From NCBI RefSeq assembly GCF_964656455.1, contig NC_135713.1, positions 193,124,187-193,188,186 of the forward strand: a DNA stretch of 64,000 nt. Reading direction: 5' to 3'. This stretch comes from Halichoerus grypus. Lineage: Eukaryota; Chordata; Mammalia; Carnivora; Phocidae. Below are positions 12,046 to 24,609 of this stretch, in pieces; within the stretch, counting starts at the first letter, position 1; each line of letters begins with the position of its first letter. The position numbers were made by a program, and so were the translations under genes. The notes beneath the pieces are model-generated. The model was not told where the DNA came from, ran no database searches, and saw only the letters and a list, made by a program, of their open reading frames with translations.

Positions 12046-12382
12046 TACAGTCAACTGATTTTTGACAAGGGTGCCACAATAATTCAAGAGGGGATAGAGG
12101 GATAGTCTTTTCAATAAACAGTATGAGGACAACTGGATATTCACATGCAATAAAATGAAGTTGGACCCCTATCTCACACCTTACACAAAAATTAACTCAA
12201 AATGAATCATAGACCAAAATCTAAGAGCTAAAATCATAAAATTCTTAGAAGAAAACAAGAGTAAAATCTTCATTATATTGGGTTAGGCAATGGTTTTTAG
12301 ATACAGCACAAAGTACAAGAAAAAACATGTAGCTTGGACTTCATGAGAATTATAAGTTTTGTGCATCAAAGTACCCCATCAA

Positions 12383-12605
12383 GGGGCCCCTGGGTGGCTC
12401 AGTCGGCTAAGCATCCAACTCTTGATTTCAGCTCAGGTCACCATCTCAGGGTTGTGAGATCAAGCCCTGTGAGATCAAACTCCTGCTAAGCACAGAGCCT
12501 ACTTGAGATTCTCTCTCTCCATCTCCCTCTGCCCCTCTACCCACTCGCACGCTCTCTCTCTAAAAATAAATAAATAAATGAAATCTTTTTAAAAAAATAA
12601 ATAAA
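12383..12605 (+). mobile_element. SINEC in L1M, plus orientation
   Basis: Head GGGGCCCCTGGGTGGCTCAG with an internal body of the TTGTGAGATC subtype, differing from most copies in the window. Flanked by short CATCAAG repeats. It faces the minus SINEC at 12702 and could pair with it in RNA. Confidence 0.9.
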
Positions 12606-12701
12606 GGATCTCATCAAGAAAGTGAAAACATAACCTACAGAATGGGAGAAAATATTTGAAAATCATACGTGACAAAGTTATAAGTCCTTTGTCTTATAAC
12701 T

Positions 12702-12902
12702 TTTTTTTTTTTTTTTAAAGATTTTATTTATTTATTTGAGAGAGAGAGAGAGAGAAAGCACATGAGAGGGGGGGAGGGTCAGAGGGAGAAGCAGACTCCC
12801 TGCTGAGCAGGGAGCCCGACGCGGGACTCGATCCCGGGACTCCAGGATCATGACCTGAGCCGAAGGCAGTCGCTTAACCAACTGAGCCACCCAGGTGCCC
12901 CT
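12702..12902 (-). mobile_element. SINEC in L1M with perfect duplication
   Basis: GTCTTATAACT at 12691-12701 and 12903-12913 flanks the copy exactly. The T-run and (TTTA)n tail are long, which points to a fairly recent insertion. Confidence 0.93.
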
Positions 12903-14194
12903 GTCTTATAACTCTTATAACTCGATAATAAAAAGACAATCCAGTTTAAAAAATGGGCAAAACTTTTGACAGAAAAATCTTCTCCAGAGATATACAAATA
13001 GCTAATAAGCACACGTAAACATCTCATCATTAGTCATCAGGAAAATGAATTCAAAGCCACAGGGAGACACCACTTCACATCTACTAGCATGACTATAATC
13101 AAAATGATGGATGGTTAAAAGCGTTGACAAGGATGTGGAGAGACTGAACCCTCATACATTGCGGGTGTGAATGTAAGGGGTGTACTTACCTTGGAAAACA
13201 GTTTGGTGGTTCCTCAAAAAGTTAAACAGAGTTACCATATAACCTAGTAATTCTACCCCTAGGTATATACTCAAAAGAACTGAAAAGAGGTGTCCAAACA
13301 AAAACTTACACAAGAATATTTATAGCAGCATTATTCATAATAGCCAAAAGATAGTAACAACCCAAAGGTCCATCAACTGATGAACAGATAAGCAAAATGG
13401 GGCATATTTATACGATGAAATATTATTTGACCTTAAAAAGGAATGAAGTACTGATCTATGCTACAACATAGATGAACCTTGAAAACATGCTAAGTGAAAG
13501 AAGCCAGTCACAAAAGAGCACATATTGTATGATTTTATTTATATGAATGTCCAGCATAGGCAAATTACAGACACAGAAAGATTAGTGATTGTAGGGGACT
13601 GGGGGACAAAAGGGAATAGGGAGTGACTGCTAACAGATATGGGGTTTCTTTATGGGGTGTTGAAAATGTTCTAAAATTAGATTTTGGTGACAGATGCACA
13701 ACCGTGTCAATACACTAAAAGAAAACAGTTGTACATTTTAAATGGGTAAATTTTATATGTGAAATGTATTTCAATAAAGCTGTAAAAAAAATGGATGGAG
13801 CCAAAATAATACTTAATTTCTAAACAATTTCACTTTCAAAAAAAAAAAAAATGTTGAACCACTTGCAAAAATCTCAAGAAAAGGCAAGCCATAATTCTTT
13901 TATTTCCCCTTAAGAGATTACCTCAGAGCACTAATCTGCCTTCATGTAACACTTGCAAACTCATTACCAGCAATACACACAAGCAAAAAATGAGGTTCCC
14001 ATCAAACTCAACTTACTCTAATTAACTCTATATGAGAATGAAATGAGGAAGACCCAACATGTCAGCAATACAAACAGTTACCTATAGATAGATACAAACT
14101 AGAACATCAGTGAGGGAAGAGTTTCAAGAACACAAAATCCTACTACTGGAAAGGTTATCTTCAATGAGATAGGACTAGAATGTATTACTATTTT

Positions 14195-14392
14195 ATTTTT
14201 TTTAAAGATTTTATTTATTTTTTTGACAGAAAGAGAGACAGCAAGAGAGGGAACACAAGCAGGGGGAGTGGGAGAGGGAGAGGCAGACTCCCCGCTGAGC
14301 AGGGAGCCCGATGTGGGGCTCAATCCCAGGACCCTGGGATCATGACCTGAGCCGAAGGTCGACGCTTAATGACTGAGCCACCCAGGCGCCCC
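14195..14392 (-). mobile_element. SINEC
   Basis: Minus copy with ATTACTATTTT repeated at 14184-14194 and 14398-14408. Confidence 0.93.
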
Positions 14393-14739
14393 ATGGATTA
14401 CTATTTTAAAAGCTTAAAGAAAAGCAACGATATTATACTCTGCCCTAAGAATTTTATAACAGATGGTTGACAAGGCTTCTATAAATGGGTAGTTCAAAGA
14501 GAAAAAATGTGGCATTGTCATCCCCAGCACTATCCAGAGTATGAAGAAGATACCCTGATCCACAGATACAGGATCTGAGAGGTAGAGTATGTGCTGAACA
14601 AAAAAGTATGCTGATCAGTCAACTCATTTCCAAGCCAGATTAATCATTTGTTTTTCTCCCCCATCAATCAACGATTCTTTTTTTTTTGCATATGATCCAA
14701 TATAAATGTGTTTATCATCTAAGTTTATCCCCATAATCA

Positions 14740-14880
14740 TCAGACTGATAAAATTAATGCTGAACTGGCATTCAAGTTCTAGCTCTGCCACTTGGTAGCT
14801 ATGTGACTTTGGGCAAATGGCAGCACCACTCTGTTTCTTCATGTAGAAAACATGTCAGGGAGCCTGACTAGTTTAAATCA
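14740..14880 (-). repeat. MIR fragment
   Basis: Contains the core phrase GCCACTTGGTAGCTATGTGA with CTTTGGGCAA, typical of MIR. Old mammalian SINE remnant; orientation uncertain. Confidence 0.7.
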
Positions 14881-15046
14881 AGATTTCTTTGCAACTCTAA
14901 TGCTCAAGGATTCAGAAACTTGAAAACTACAACAATAACAGTAATGCGGGGTTCAACAATCTATATGTTTACCAACACGAAACTTTGGGAGGGACTGATA
15001 AAATTTTAAGTAATACAATAATGCTTTCTCAAAAATAATTAGAACA

Positions 15047-15249
15047 GGGGCACCTGGGTGGCTCAATTGGTTAAACATCTGCCTTCGCCTCAGGTCATGA
15101 TCCCATCATGATCCCAGGGTCCTGGGATCGAGTCCCAAGTCCCGAGTCCGGCTCCTTGCTCAGTGGGGAGTCTGCTTCTCTCTCTGCCCCTCCCCTCATT
15201 CATGCTTTCTCTCTTGCTCTCTCTTAAATAAATAAAATCTTAAAAAAAA
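15047..15249 (+). mobile_element. SINEC
   Basis: Plus copy flanked by AATTAGAAC on both sides. It has a short internal duplication around ATGATCCCATC. Confidence 0.92.
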
Positions 15250-15840
15250 ATTAGAACCTACAACATACACATATAACAAAACTTGGTTCTAAATTATAAT
15301 CATGAACTGACATACATGATCCATAGGTAACAGAGATACAAAACACACCCAACCAACATTCTGTAGAGTGAGAGAAAAATAAAAATATTTATATGAATAC
15401 CTTCACCTTCCTGCCTCCTCTCCTTTCTGCCCACCCCTTTCTATCCTAAACACATTCATAAAACATGTGCTGATCAAAAAAAAATGTATTATATGGTTAC
15501 CTAATTTTAGAAAAAAAGTGTAGACTTTAGTTATAATTAAAATTGTTTAAGAAGCAAATGAGTAATACAAAACATAGAGGTGGACTTTATAGTACTGTAC
15601 TGAGTGCGAGAGATTAAAAAAGTCAGGAGCTCAACCCAAATTTTTTAAAATGTTTAAATTTTAAATTGCTAACTAGTGTGGGGGTGGGGGAGGGGAGTGG
15701 AGGGGTAGGTGGAAGAAGGGAAAAACTTTACTCAAAATAGAACAACAAAAATGAGGAAAAGCTATAAAAGACCGTAAACTGTAGCTAATCAGGAGCACTA
15801 AGACATATGTAGGCAAAACAACAATTAAAACCTTGCAAGA

Positions 15841-16052
15841 GGGGTGCCTGAGTGGTGCAGTCGGTTGAGTGCCCCATTCTTGGTTTCCACTGGGGTGGTG
15901 ATCTCAGGGTCATGAGATCAAGCCCCAATTCAGGCTCCATGCTCAATGCAGAGTCTGCTTAGGACTTTCTCTCCCTCTCCCTCTGCCCCCCCCCCCATGC
16001 TCACACACTCTAACTCTCTCTAAAATAAATAAATCTTTAAAAACAAAAACAA
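15841..16052 (+). mobile_element. SINEC, TTGTGAGATC-like subtype
   Basis: Perfect 14-bp target-site duplication AAAACCTTGCAAGA at 15827-15840 and 16053-16066. The body is diverged (GGGGTGCCTGAGTGGTGCAG) although the duplication is intact. Confidence 0.93.
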
Positions 16053-16069
16053 AAAACCTTGCAAGAAAA

Positions 16070-17550
16070 TGCAAAGCCACAAAGAAGTAGTTTAAATACA
16101 TATATTTAAAAAATATGCCAAATAAATACTGGATGGGTCACTTGATAAACAGGGTATAAACAGTGATAAAAGCAAGACAGCTGATAGCTGATAACTTTAA
16201 TTTGCTTCAATATTTACCAAGGAAGACATGAGGAAGAAAAACCTATTTCTAAATTACTCTTTAAAGCATATAAATCACTGATAGCCAATCAAATTCACCA
16301 TTAAAAAAAACCAGATGCTTCCAAACTAATATATCAGATGTTAGGTAGTCATGGAATCCCAAAGTATTCACTGCATTTTAAAACAAGGTGAGTATAAAAT
16401 TATAAAACTGCAGGGCAGAACTTAACTGGCTGTTTTATGAGAGGACTGACCTCCTATAAGCCCCAGAAGGATGGAATCGAGATCTGTTTCCCCTATCAAC
16501 ATTTATCCAGCCCCTTGATCAACTCCTGGCATATTTAGGCACTCAATAAATATTTGCTGAACAAAAATGAACAGAAACATGCCATCAATATAACTCCCAT
16601 GTACTCAAGAGAAGGGTTCTGGCTGCAAGCTTTAAATCAGCCAAACTGGCAAATCTCTAATAGAAGATGGGACCAGAAGACATACCAGCATGAATAACCT
16701 TCTGAGGAAAAGACATCACGGCTTCTAAAAGACCATACCAGTCTACCCAAATTCTCTAAGAAGAAAGTAAGTATGTGAATATGATTTATGTGGGCTTTTA
16801 TAAAAGTCTTGACAAGATTCTAAGTAAAAGGTTATTTTTTTTTTTAAAACCTAAGTGACCACAAAATTGAGAATATTTATCATAAATAGGTTGTAAGTTA
16901 GAAAATTATGGTGGGTGCCGAGGCACTTCCCCAAATGAAGAAGTATAAGCACAAGACTGATAATTAGGTAACATTTTGGAAATGCTATATTCAACATTTG
17001 AATAAATTATATTAAAAGACATAGAAAATTCCCCATTTTGCAGATGGAATGATGAGCTTCCTGATAGTGAAATAATACAAAGCTGAAAAAATAAGGGAAC
17101 TGAGAGGTGGAAAGGATTTTTAAGTGTATCAAATGAGAAACATTTACAAAAAGTAGGGATTCATTTTCAGCTTAGAGAATACTTTGGCACGCATGAAAGT
17201 TGTCTAAATACCTAAAAGATCTGTCCAGCAGAAGAGAAACTAGAGTTGCTCTAGGCAGTTCCTGTGTAGACAAAATTAGGCCCAAAGTGGAAACTGCAGA
17301 GGGGCACATTTCAACTCAACATAAGGTCAAGCTTTCTAACCATCAGACCTAACTAAGAAGGTAATTCTTACCCTGCATCAGCTCTAAGAGCCCAGTGAGC
17401 TAGAGAAAGCCAAGATACCGCAGACAGGAAAACAGCAGGTATCACAACATGGACAAATGGAAAGTAAGGCATCTACAGGAAAAAACCCAAGTTGTACCTA
17501 AAGAATTCATGGCTTACAGTTAAAAAAAAAAAAAAGAATTTTTTAAAATT
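16070..17550. other. Unassigned AT-rich intronic-looking sequence
   Basis: An L2-like CACTCAATAAATATTTGCTG piece occurs at about 16530. No exon, SINEC or L1 was otherwise recognised. Confidence 0.4.
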
Positions 17551-17555
17551 AATTA

Positions 17556-17746
17556 ATTTTTTAAAAGATTTTATTTTTCAACAGAGAGAGAAACAGCGAG
17601 AGAGGGAACACAAGCAGGGGGAGTGGGAGAGGAAGAAGCAGGCTTCCCGCCAAACGGAGCCCGATGCGGGGCTCGATCCCAGGACCCTAGAACCATGATC
17701 CGAGCCGAAGGAAGTCGCTCAACGACTGAGCCACCCAGGTGCCCCC
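17556..17746 (-). mobile_element. SINEC
   Basis: Minus copy with a 3' tail TTAAAAGATTTTATTT and a head ending GCCACCCAGGTGCCCC. Flanked by A-rich AAAAAAGAATTTT / AAAAAAGAAATTTT. Confidence 0.9.
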
Positions 17747-18216
17747 CAAAAAAGAAATTTTGAATAATTATAGAGTGTTCCTCTAAAAAGACTGTGATGT
17801 TCTGTGCAAAGGTGGGGGATGGGGGGTGGTTGGAAATTCTATTGACAACAACAAGGAAAAGACTATAAATAGAACATATTTTCCTATCCTTCTAACAAAT
17901 CACGATTTAGCTATATCTGAAATGTAGTTCTGACTGGTTACCATAAATCCAGAAAGGCAAAGTAATGCTGACAAGGATCCAAAGAAATGTAAATGGAATG
18001 ACTAAGAGGCTGAAGGAGGTTTCACCAGAGATTACATTTTAAAATCATCATCTTCAACCGAGAAACATGAAAGCTAAGGAGCACTATGATCAAAATCAGA
18101 AAATATATAAATATGACAAAAATACTAATTTATTCACCACACCTTGGTACAATATATTAAGCTTTTAAAGTTGAAAATCTAGTCTTTTTTTCCACAACAG
18201 ATAAGAAATGGTGTGG

Positions 18217-19168
18217 CACCCCAATGTTCATGGCAGCAAAGTCGACAATAGCCAAACTGTGGAAGGAGCCGAGATGTCCTTCAACAGATGAATGGATAAA
18301 GAGGATGTGGTTCAGATATACAGTGGAATATTTTTTTTTTTAAAGATTTTTTTATTTTGGGGGCGCTGGGTGGCTCAGTCGTTAAGCGTCTGCCTTCGGC
18401 TCAGGTCATGATCCCAGGGTCCTGGGATCGAGCCCCGCATCGGGCTCCCTGCTCGGCGGGAAGCCTATTCTCCCTCTCCCACTCCCCCTGCTTGTGTTCC
18501 TGCTCTCGCTCGCTCTCTCTGTCAAATAAATAAATAAAATCTTTAAAAAAAAAAAAAGATTTTTTAATTTTTTATTTGACAGAGAGAGAGAGAGCACAAG
18601 CAGGGGGAGTGGCAGGCAAAGGGAGAGCGAGAAGCAGGCTCCCTGCTGAGCAGGGAGCCTGACGTGGGGCTCGATCCCAGGACCCTGGGATCATGACCTG
18701 AGCCGAAGGCAGACGCTTAACCATCTGAGCCACCCAGGTGCCCCTATACAATGGAATATTACTCAACCATCAGAAAGGATGAATACCCACCATTTGCATC
18801 AACATGGATGGAACTGTAGGGGATTATGCTAAGTGAAATAAGTCAAGCAGAGAAAGACAATTATTATATGGTTTCACTCATATGTGGAACACAAGGAATA
18901 GTGCGGAGGACCACATGGGAAGGGAGGGAAAACTGAATGAGAAGAAATCAGAGAGGGAGACAAACCATGAGACTCTGGACTCTGGGAAACAAACTGAGGG
19001 TTACAAAAGGGAGGGGGTGATGGGTATTAAGGAGCGTACGTGTGGTGATGAGCACTGGGTGTTATACACAATGAATCTTTGAACACTACATCAAAAATAA
19101 TGATGTACTATATGCTGGCTAATTGAACATAATAAAAAAAAATAATTATTGAATAAGTATTAAAAAAA
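18217..19168 (+). mobile_element. Younger 5'-truncated L1 3' tail carrying a nested SINEC pair
   Basis: Plus-oriented carnivoran L1 end: GGATGGAACT, the GAGGGAGACAAACC region, and AACATAATAAAA before the A-run. The target duplication AAGAAATGGTGTGG (18203-18216) recurs as AAGAAATGTGTGG (19169-19181). Two SINECs sit inside at 18341-18744. There is no ORF1 or intact ORF2, so it cannot move on its own. Confidence 0.9.
18341..18744. mobile_element. Inverted nested SINEC pair: plus copy (18359-18556) inside the tail of a minus copy
   Basis: The minus SINEC occupies 18341-18358 plus 18557-18744. A plus SINEC split its tail, duplicating AAGATTTTTTTATTTT / AAGATTTTTTAATTTT. The host L1 motif TATACAGTGGAATATT and TATACAATGGAATATT flanks the whole block. 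Insertion order: L1, then minus SINEC, then plus SINEC. Confidence 0.88.
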
Positions 19169-19614
19169 AAGAAATGTGTGGAATGTGTTATCACCAAGAG
19201 GTATTTAGGGTGAAGAAAACTTAAGGAGTGCATAAATTTATGTATATTAAGTCCATTCTGGGGTCCTACAGGATAGAAGTGACATCTTAGGTGGGGCCCT
19301 AAGTTTCTGGGGTTAACAGCTTATAAGGTAACAATGCCTCACCTCAAAACATCCCTTAGTGACAGAACAATTGGCTGATGACCCTTGTCTAATAGGCTCA
19401 GTGAGGTTTGTTGCTATAGTTCCTTTCATTCTTTATGTATACATGTTTTTATATTTTTTCTTTATCTTTTATACATTTAGAATCCTTATATAGCTCTGTA
19501 TCCTTAATTTTTCATTTATCAAATAGTCAACATTCTAAGACATTAAAAGTTCTTCAAAAATATTATTTTATGGCTGTATCATCATCCATCCTTAAATATG
19601 CCATATCATACCTA

Positions 19615-19734
19615 TTTTTTTTTATAAGATTTTACCTACACCCAACATGGGGCTCAAACTCATAACCCCAAGATCAAAAATCTCATACTCTACTGACTGA
19701 CCAGGCTCTACTGACTGACCAGGCAGGCGCCCCA
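19615..19734 (-). mobile_element. Short tRNA-type carnivoran SINE, minus
   Basis: About 120 bp: T-run, CACCCAACATGGGGCTCAAACTC box B region, and a GGCAGGCGCCCC end. It lacks the CT-rich middle of full SINECs. CTCTACTGACTGACCAGG is duplicated internally. Confidence 0.85.
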
Positions 19735-20049
19735 TAATGTATCCATTAATCTCGCTGCTCATTTAAGTTTATGCTGAATTCTCACTAGTATAGATAATGC
19801 TATGACAATTATCTTTGTTCACAAATCTTTCTATATATCTCTATTTTTCTCCCCTAAAGGTGTATGCCCAGAAGTGGAAAAAACTAAGTTAAAGGACATC
19901 TTTAGGTTTTCGATATAAGTTGCCAAAATACTTCCAGAAAAATGGGGCCCAATGCATACTTCAACTAGTAATTGCAGAGACTGTCCCCGTATTACCTTTG
20001 GTAGCACAGTTCAATTGCCAATTTGATAGGTTAAAATAAAAATACCATG

Positions 20050-20160
20050 TGGGGTACCTGGCTGGATCAGTCGGTAGTGCTTATGCCTCTTGGTCTTGGG
20101 GTCATGAGTTCAAACCCCACATTGGGGATAGAGTTTACTCAAAAAATTTAAAAATTTAAG
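20050..20160 (+). mobile_element. Short tRNA-type carnivoran SINE, plus
   Basis: Begins GGGGTACCTGGCTGG and carries GTTCAAACCCCAC, the tRNA B-box. Like the 19615 copy it lacks the CT-rich middle. Confidence 0.82.
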
Positions 20161-20506
20161 AAAAGAGTGTATCATTTTTGCATTCCTGATTACTTATCAG
20201 AATAAAAATGTTTCTCATATGCCTCTTGGCAATTGTATTTCTTCCTTGTGAACTTTGATTAGTTCTCTGTCCGTAAGGCTTTTCTTTACTTTTTTATTTT
20301 TTATTTTTTTTAATTTAAATTCAGTTGGCCAACATATAGTAAGTACATCATTAGTTTTAGATGCAGTATCTTCCTTTCTTTTGGCTGGAACAAACTGAAA
20401 ACCAGTTGAGATGTAGTCACGTATCAGTGGCTTCAGCTCCCCCTGCTGGCCAAAAATTACTATATGATTAAGACCTAGATAAAAATAAACCACAGACTAC
20501 AATTAA

Positions 20507-21200
20507 GAGTTGACCCTTGCACAAGGCTTTGAAGTGCGCTAAACCACTTATACACAAATTTTCTTCAATAAGTATGTTGGAAAAACTTTTGGAGATTTGC
20601 GACAATTGAAAAAACTGGCAGATGAACCACATAGTCTAGGAATATCAAAAAAATTAAGAAAATGTTTGGTAAATCATGAATGCATAAAATGTATGTAGAT
20701 ACTAGTCTATTTTATCACTACCATAAAATATACACAAATTATAAAAAATTAAAATTTATTAAAACTTACACATACAGACTGTACATTATCTTTTAATTTT
20801 TGATGTCTAGTGTCAGTAACATATATAACATCTACAGTATTTTGTGTCATAAAAGACAATATTGATGTAGATATTGATAGACACATGATTCATCTTATAA
20901 AGAGGCAGTGTAAACTGACAGCATCTATAAATATAGTACAGTCCTGTAAATGTATTTTATCTTCCTTATGATTTTCTTAATAACATTTTCTTTTCTCTAG
21001 CTTACTTTATTGTAAGAATACAGTATAGAATACATGTAACATAGAAAATACATGTTAATCGACTGTTCATGTTATCAGTAAGGCTTCTGGTCAACAGTAG
21101 GCTATTAGTAGTTAAGTGTGGGGGAGTCAAAAGTTATATGTGGATTTTCGACTGCACAGGGTTGGCACTCCTAACCCCTGCATTGTTCAAGAGTCAACCG
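20507..21200. mobile_element. Tigger2-like DNA transposon remnant
   Basis: Terminal inverted repeats GTTGACCCTTG...ACTTATACACAAATTTTCTTC at the left and GTTCAAGAGTCAAC at the right, with TA at the edges. About 0.7 kb with no transposase frame: a non-autonomous pogo/Tc1-mariner-class relic. Confidence 0.8.
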
Positions 21201-21689
21201 TATAAGCTTGTCCATATTCTGGATTGTTGCTAAAAACACAATTTATATACAATAATAAAAGGTAAAACAGTATGTGTCTAAACTCAACAGAACAGTGATG
21301 AAAAAGGAACGGATATCTGATCACTAGTAAAGAATTCCAAAATTATAATCAGTTTACTGCCAAATATACTACCCGGTTGGAACATCGTAAGCCTAAATAC
21401 TATTCATTTCCCTATACTTCATTCTAATAATGTGAAAACATTCTAATTACCAGGTGACACTGGGCTGTCAACAAATTGGCCTCTTTTTCAAAAGCAAAAC
21501 TAAGAAAACGAGAACACCTATGCCCTTCATCATTCATTGGAAATTTAAAGCAAAAACAAACCAAAAACTTCCTTGTAATCCTTATTCCAAGCTACACAGC
21601 TGCTCACACTGAACAGGTTGAGTCCTACGGTTCCAAAGGGGAAGGCCAGGACTGGTGAATAGATGTGAGTAACTCAGCTTTTCCACTCA

Positions 21690-23600
21690 TACCCTCCTAA
21701 AGATGTACTTTACCTCACAGATTGGGCAATGTAGTCCTTAGACCACTCGTTCAACACACATTCACTCAGTGCCATCACATGGCCAGCAGTGACGATAAAA
21801 GGTAAGACACGACCTCTACTCTCAAAGGACTTGGAGACTAGGTGGGGGAGAGAAGCCAACCTGCAACCCCCGTACGACAGAAGTGCCAGGCGCGTGCACA
21901 CACACCCAGAGACGACGCCTGTGTACACGGGAAGCTCTGGCAGTGTCAGCTACCATGCTGTTACTCTTCTTATCATCCCTGTTATTAAAGATCCAGGGGC
22001 GGAAGCCATTTTAAACAGAAGCAAGTGCCCGTGTGAAGGCCCAGGGGCAAAGAAGCAATCAGGTGCACAGCGGGAACTGCCAGCAGGTCAGCATCATCAA
22101 GGGCAGGGTGCTCAGGAAGGAGAGAGATGATCTGGCCGAGGCCACATCACCAAGGCCTGGATACTTGCCAAGAGCATTTGAATTCTACCTTGAAAGCCAG
22201 GTAAGCCAGGGGGAGAAGGCATACGATCAGACGATGAGATCGACATTTTACAAGGATCACTACGGCAGCAACTTGGAAAACAGAAGGCAGTCAAGTAGAA
22301 TGATCAGAAGGCGACAGAGCTCACGCGGGCAAAGGGTGGCAAAGGTCTGAACTCAGGAGAGAGAAGTAGAGGCGACTAAGGAAACATTACGAATTAGGAT
22401 CTCAAGAACATGGTAACCATTGGGCCAGAAGAAGGAATCCTGACTTGAGTGACTGGGTGGGTGAATGTACCACTCACAGGGACATAAAGAGGGGAAGAGG
22501 CTGCACTTGGGGGAATAGCTGATTAGGTCATCTTGAAATAAACATGGGACAACCAAGTGGAGATGTCCAGGAGGCAGCTGGGATCAGAGATGCTAAGACC
22601 ATGTGGAGCCGGAGAAAACACAGATGCAAATCATCAGTATATGGATGGAAACTGAGACACAAACCTCTCCAAGATGTCCCCCAGGAAATGCAGAGGTTAA
22701 GAGGAGAGAGGGCCAAGGTAAGGCAAACAGTGATGTGAAGGACGAAAAAAGTCTGCAAAGAAAACAGAAAGGGCAGCCGGAGAGGACAATGATGACAGAA
22801 AGAGCTTGCACTCACATCGTTTGTACTTGACTGTGCCAAGCACCTTTCCATGCGCTTTTCACTTATTAACTCATTTCCTCCTCACAACAGTCCTCTGAGG
22901 GAAGTGCTATTATTTTTATTATTTTCCCCATTTTTTAGAGGCAGCAACTGAGGCATAGAGATGTTAAGTTATTTTCCCAAGGTCACACAGTAAGTGGCAG
23001 GCCTGAAATGTGAATCTAGGATTCTGGATCCGGAGTGTATGTTCTGTATCACCCTTCTACGTTGCTTCTCAGAAATGAAGACAAGAAGCCAGGAGGGACC
23101 ACTGCCACCACAGCCAGGGGGCACGGTCCACAGTGCCAGACACTACGAGGAAGCCTCAGAAGATATGGACAAAAAGGGATCCTCTGAATGGGGCAACAGG
23201 GATGAATCTGTAAGGGTACACATAGGTAGAAGCTACCAAAGGACCAACGGTTGTAATGTAGGGATTTTGTATTCTTAAAAAGTGAAAGAGACTTGAGTGT
23301 ATTTATAAGCTGAAAGACAAGAGCCATCAGGGAATAGGAGGTTGAAAATTGGTTGGGAAAAGAGACAACCGACAGCCAGAGGTCCCTACAAGGAGGAAGA
23401 AAATAGCTCAAGAGGCCAGAGGGGTGCGCCTAGCATGGGAAGAGACAAAGAGAGACACAGGGATGGGCCCAAGAGGTCTTCTCTCCTGACAGGCTTTGTG
23501 TGCTCTCTGACCCAAGAGGCAAAGTCACTGGGGGAAGGGTGATTTCCTTTATAAGGAAGGCAGCTGTTTAACTTCCAAAGAAGCCCCCACAAATAAGATG
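21690..23600. repeat. Ancient repeat-derived, purine-rich stretch (L2/MIR-like)
   Basis: A 2 kb stretch free of SINEC, richer in G+C than its flanks. It has phrases typical of old LINE2-type repeats (GGAGATGTCCAGGAGGCAGC) and a clear MIR at 22835-23060. Reading frames occur in several frames on both strands but none looks like a known protein. Confidence 0.5.
22835..23060 (-). repeat. MIR
   Basis: GAGGCAGCAACTGAGGCATAG, TTCCCAAGGTCACACAG and TAAGTGGCAGGCC follow the MIR core consensus in order. Orientation assignment is tentative. Confidence 0.85.
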
Positions 23601-24503
23601 CTTTTAGAATTATAATATTAATTAAATTTTTTATTTGACTCTTCTACCCGTTTTCACTCTCATCTGGCTGTCTCACTTACCAAATTATGATTTAGGTTAC
23701 AAACGTTTCACAAGATGATTTTTAAGGAAGAAAAAAATCTAGCAAAAACTTAAATCACTAAACTGTTCAGAATAAAAAGATAATTTTTAAAAAATATTTT
23801 TTTCAATTTCTTCAAATCAAGTACCTGCATATATTCTCTGAGCTTCCAGAATTACTATGGCTACTCCCTTTGTCCTCTGGAGTAAACGGGCCAACAAAGC
23901 CCAGCGCTGCTCTCCTACCCTCCACCTGACTTCTCTCTCCAATGCCAGCCCCTACCTCTGGTGCTCTGCCCCGGCCTGGTCAGCACTCTCTGACCTAGCT
24001 GAATGGCCCTTCCTCCCATAGTCCAAACAATTACCCAACACTATGAACTCCACTTCACGGTAGGGAGCTAGGAGAAGGAATTTAGGAACTGACCTCTGAT
24101 GACAACTCACAAAGCAATTTCATAACCCGTATTTATCTAGAACAGTCCCAGACCACTGTAAAAATCTGATGAAAGCAACGGACCCTTCCTCTCCCTAAAA
24201 TGCACACAAGCAAACTGTATCATTTTGTATCAGACTGCCAGAAAATTGTCATTCTTCATGTATTTTATCCATAGAAAAGTCCCTCCAGTCATCACTAAAG
24301 ATCTATTTACCTTTCCGTGGCAAATAATTTATATAAGCTTAGTTTGCTGGTATCCTGTAGGGCCTACTACAGAAAGAAAGCATTAAAAGAGAGGGGAGAG
24401 CTGCTGGAGGCTGGAACAAGGACAATAATTGCCTGACACTAAGGTAGGAGAGCAAGAAAGTAGATGATAACAGACAAAAGAATATAAAGAATAACCCAAG
24501 AGT

Positions 24504-24609
24504 GGGGCACCTCATTGGCTCAGTCAGACAAGCATGTGGCTCGTGATCTCAGGATCCTAAGTTTGAACCCCACATTGGGTGCAGAGATTACTTTAAATAA
24601 AAAAAAAAA
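24504..24609 (+). mobile_element. Short tRNA-type SINE with perfect 16-bp duplication
   Basis: About 106 bp, ending in an A-run. AGAATAACCCAAGAGT occurs at 24488-24503 and 24610-24625. The lack of the CT-rich middle is shared with the copies at 19615, 20050, 38829, 43073, 44443 and 49823. Confidence 0.92.

Larger units (their letters stand above)
10745..13790 (+). mobile_element. Old L1M fragment (ORF2 to 3' end), broken by three SINECs
   Basis: Plus-strand sequence resembles the L1 ORF2 reverse-transcriptase region through to the 3' UTR and ends with AATAAA and an A-run. It carries many stops and frameshifts and is inactive. SINECs at 11850-12045 (-), 12383-12605 (+) and 12702-12902 (-) interrupt it; once they are removed the L1 is roughly continuous. 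Confidence 0.85.
19435..20290 (-). mobile_element. Old L1M fragment, minus orientation, with two short SINEs
   Basis: Antisense L1 3'-region sequence (for example the AGAAGTGGAA and GCATTCCTGATTA segments) on both sides of short tRNA-type SINEs at 19615-19734 and 20050-20160. Confidence 0.65.

Noticed and set aside
10745..13790. Possible active LINE-1
   Set aside because: Many stops and frameshifts, no 5' UTR or ORF1, three SINE insertions; an inactive relic.
22033..22350. 105-codon and overlapping frames at 21.7-23.6 kb as a gene
   Set aside because: Overlapping frames on both strands in ancient repeat-derived, purine-rich DNA; no splice-bounded conserved frame or known domain.
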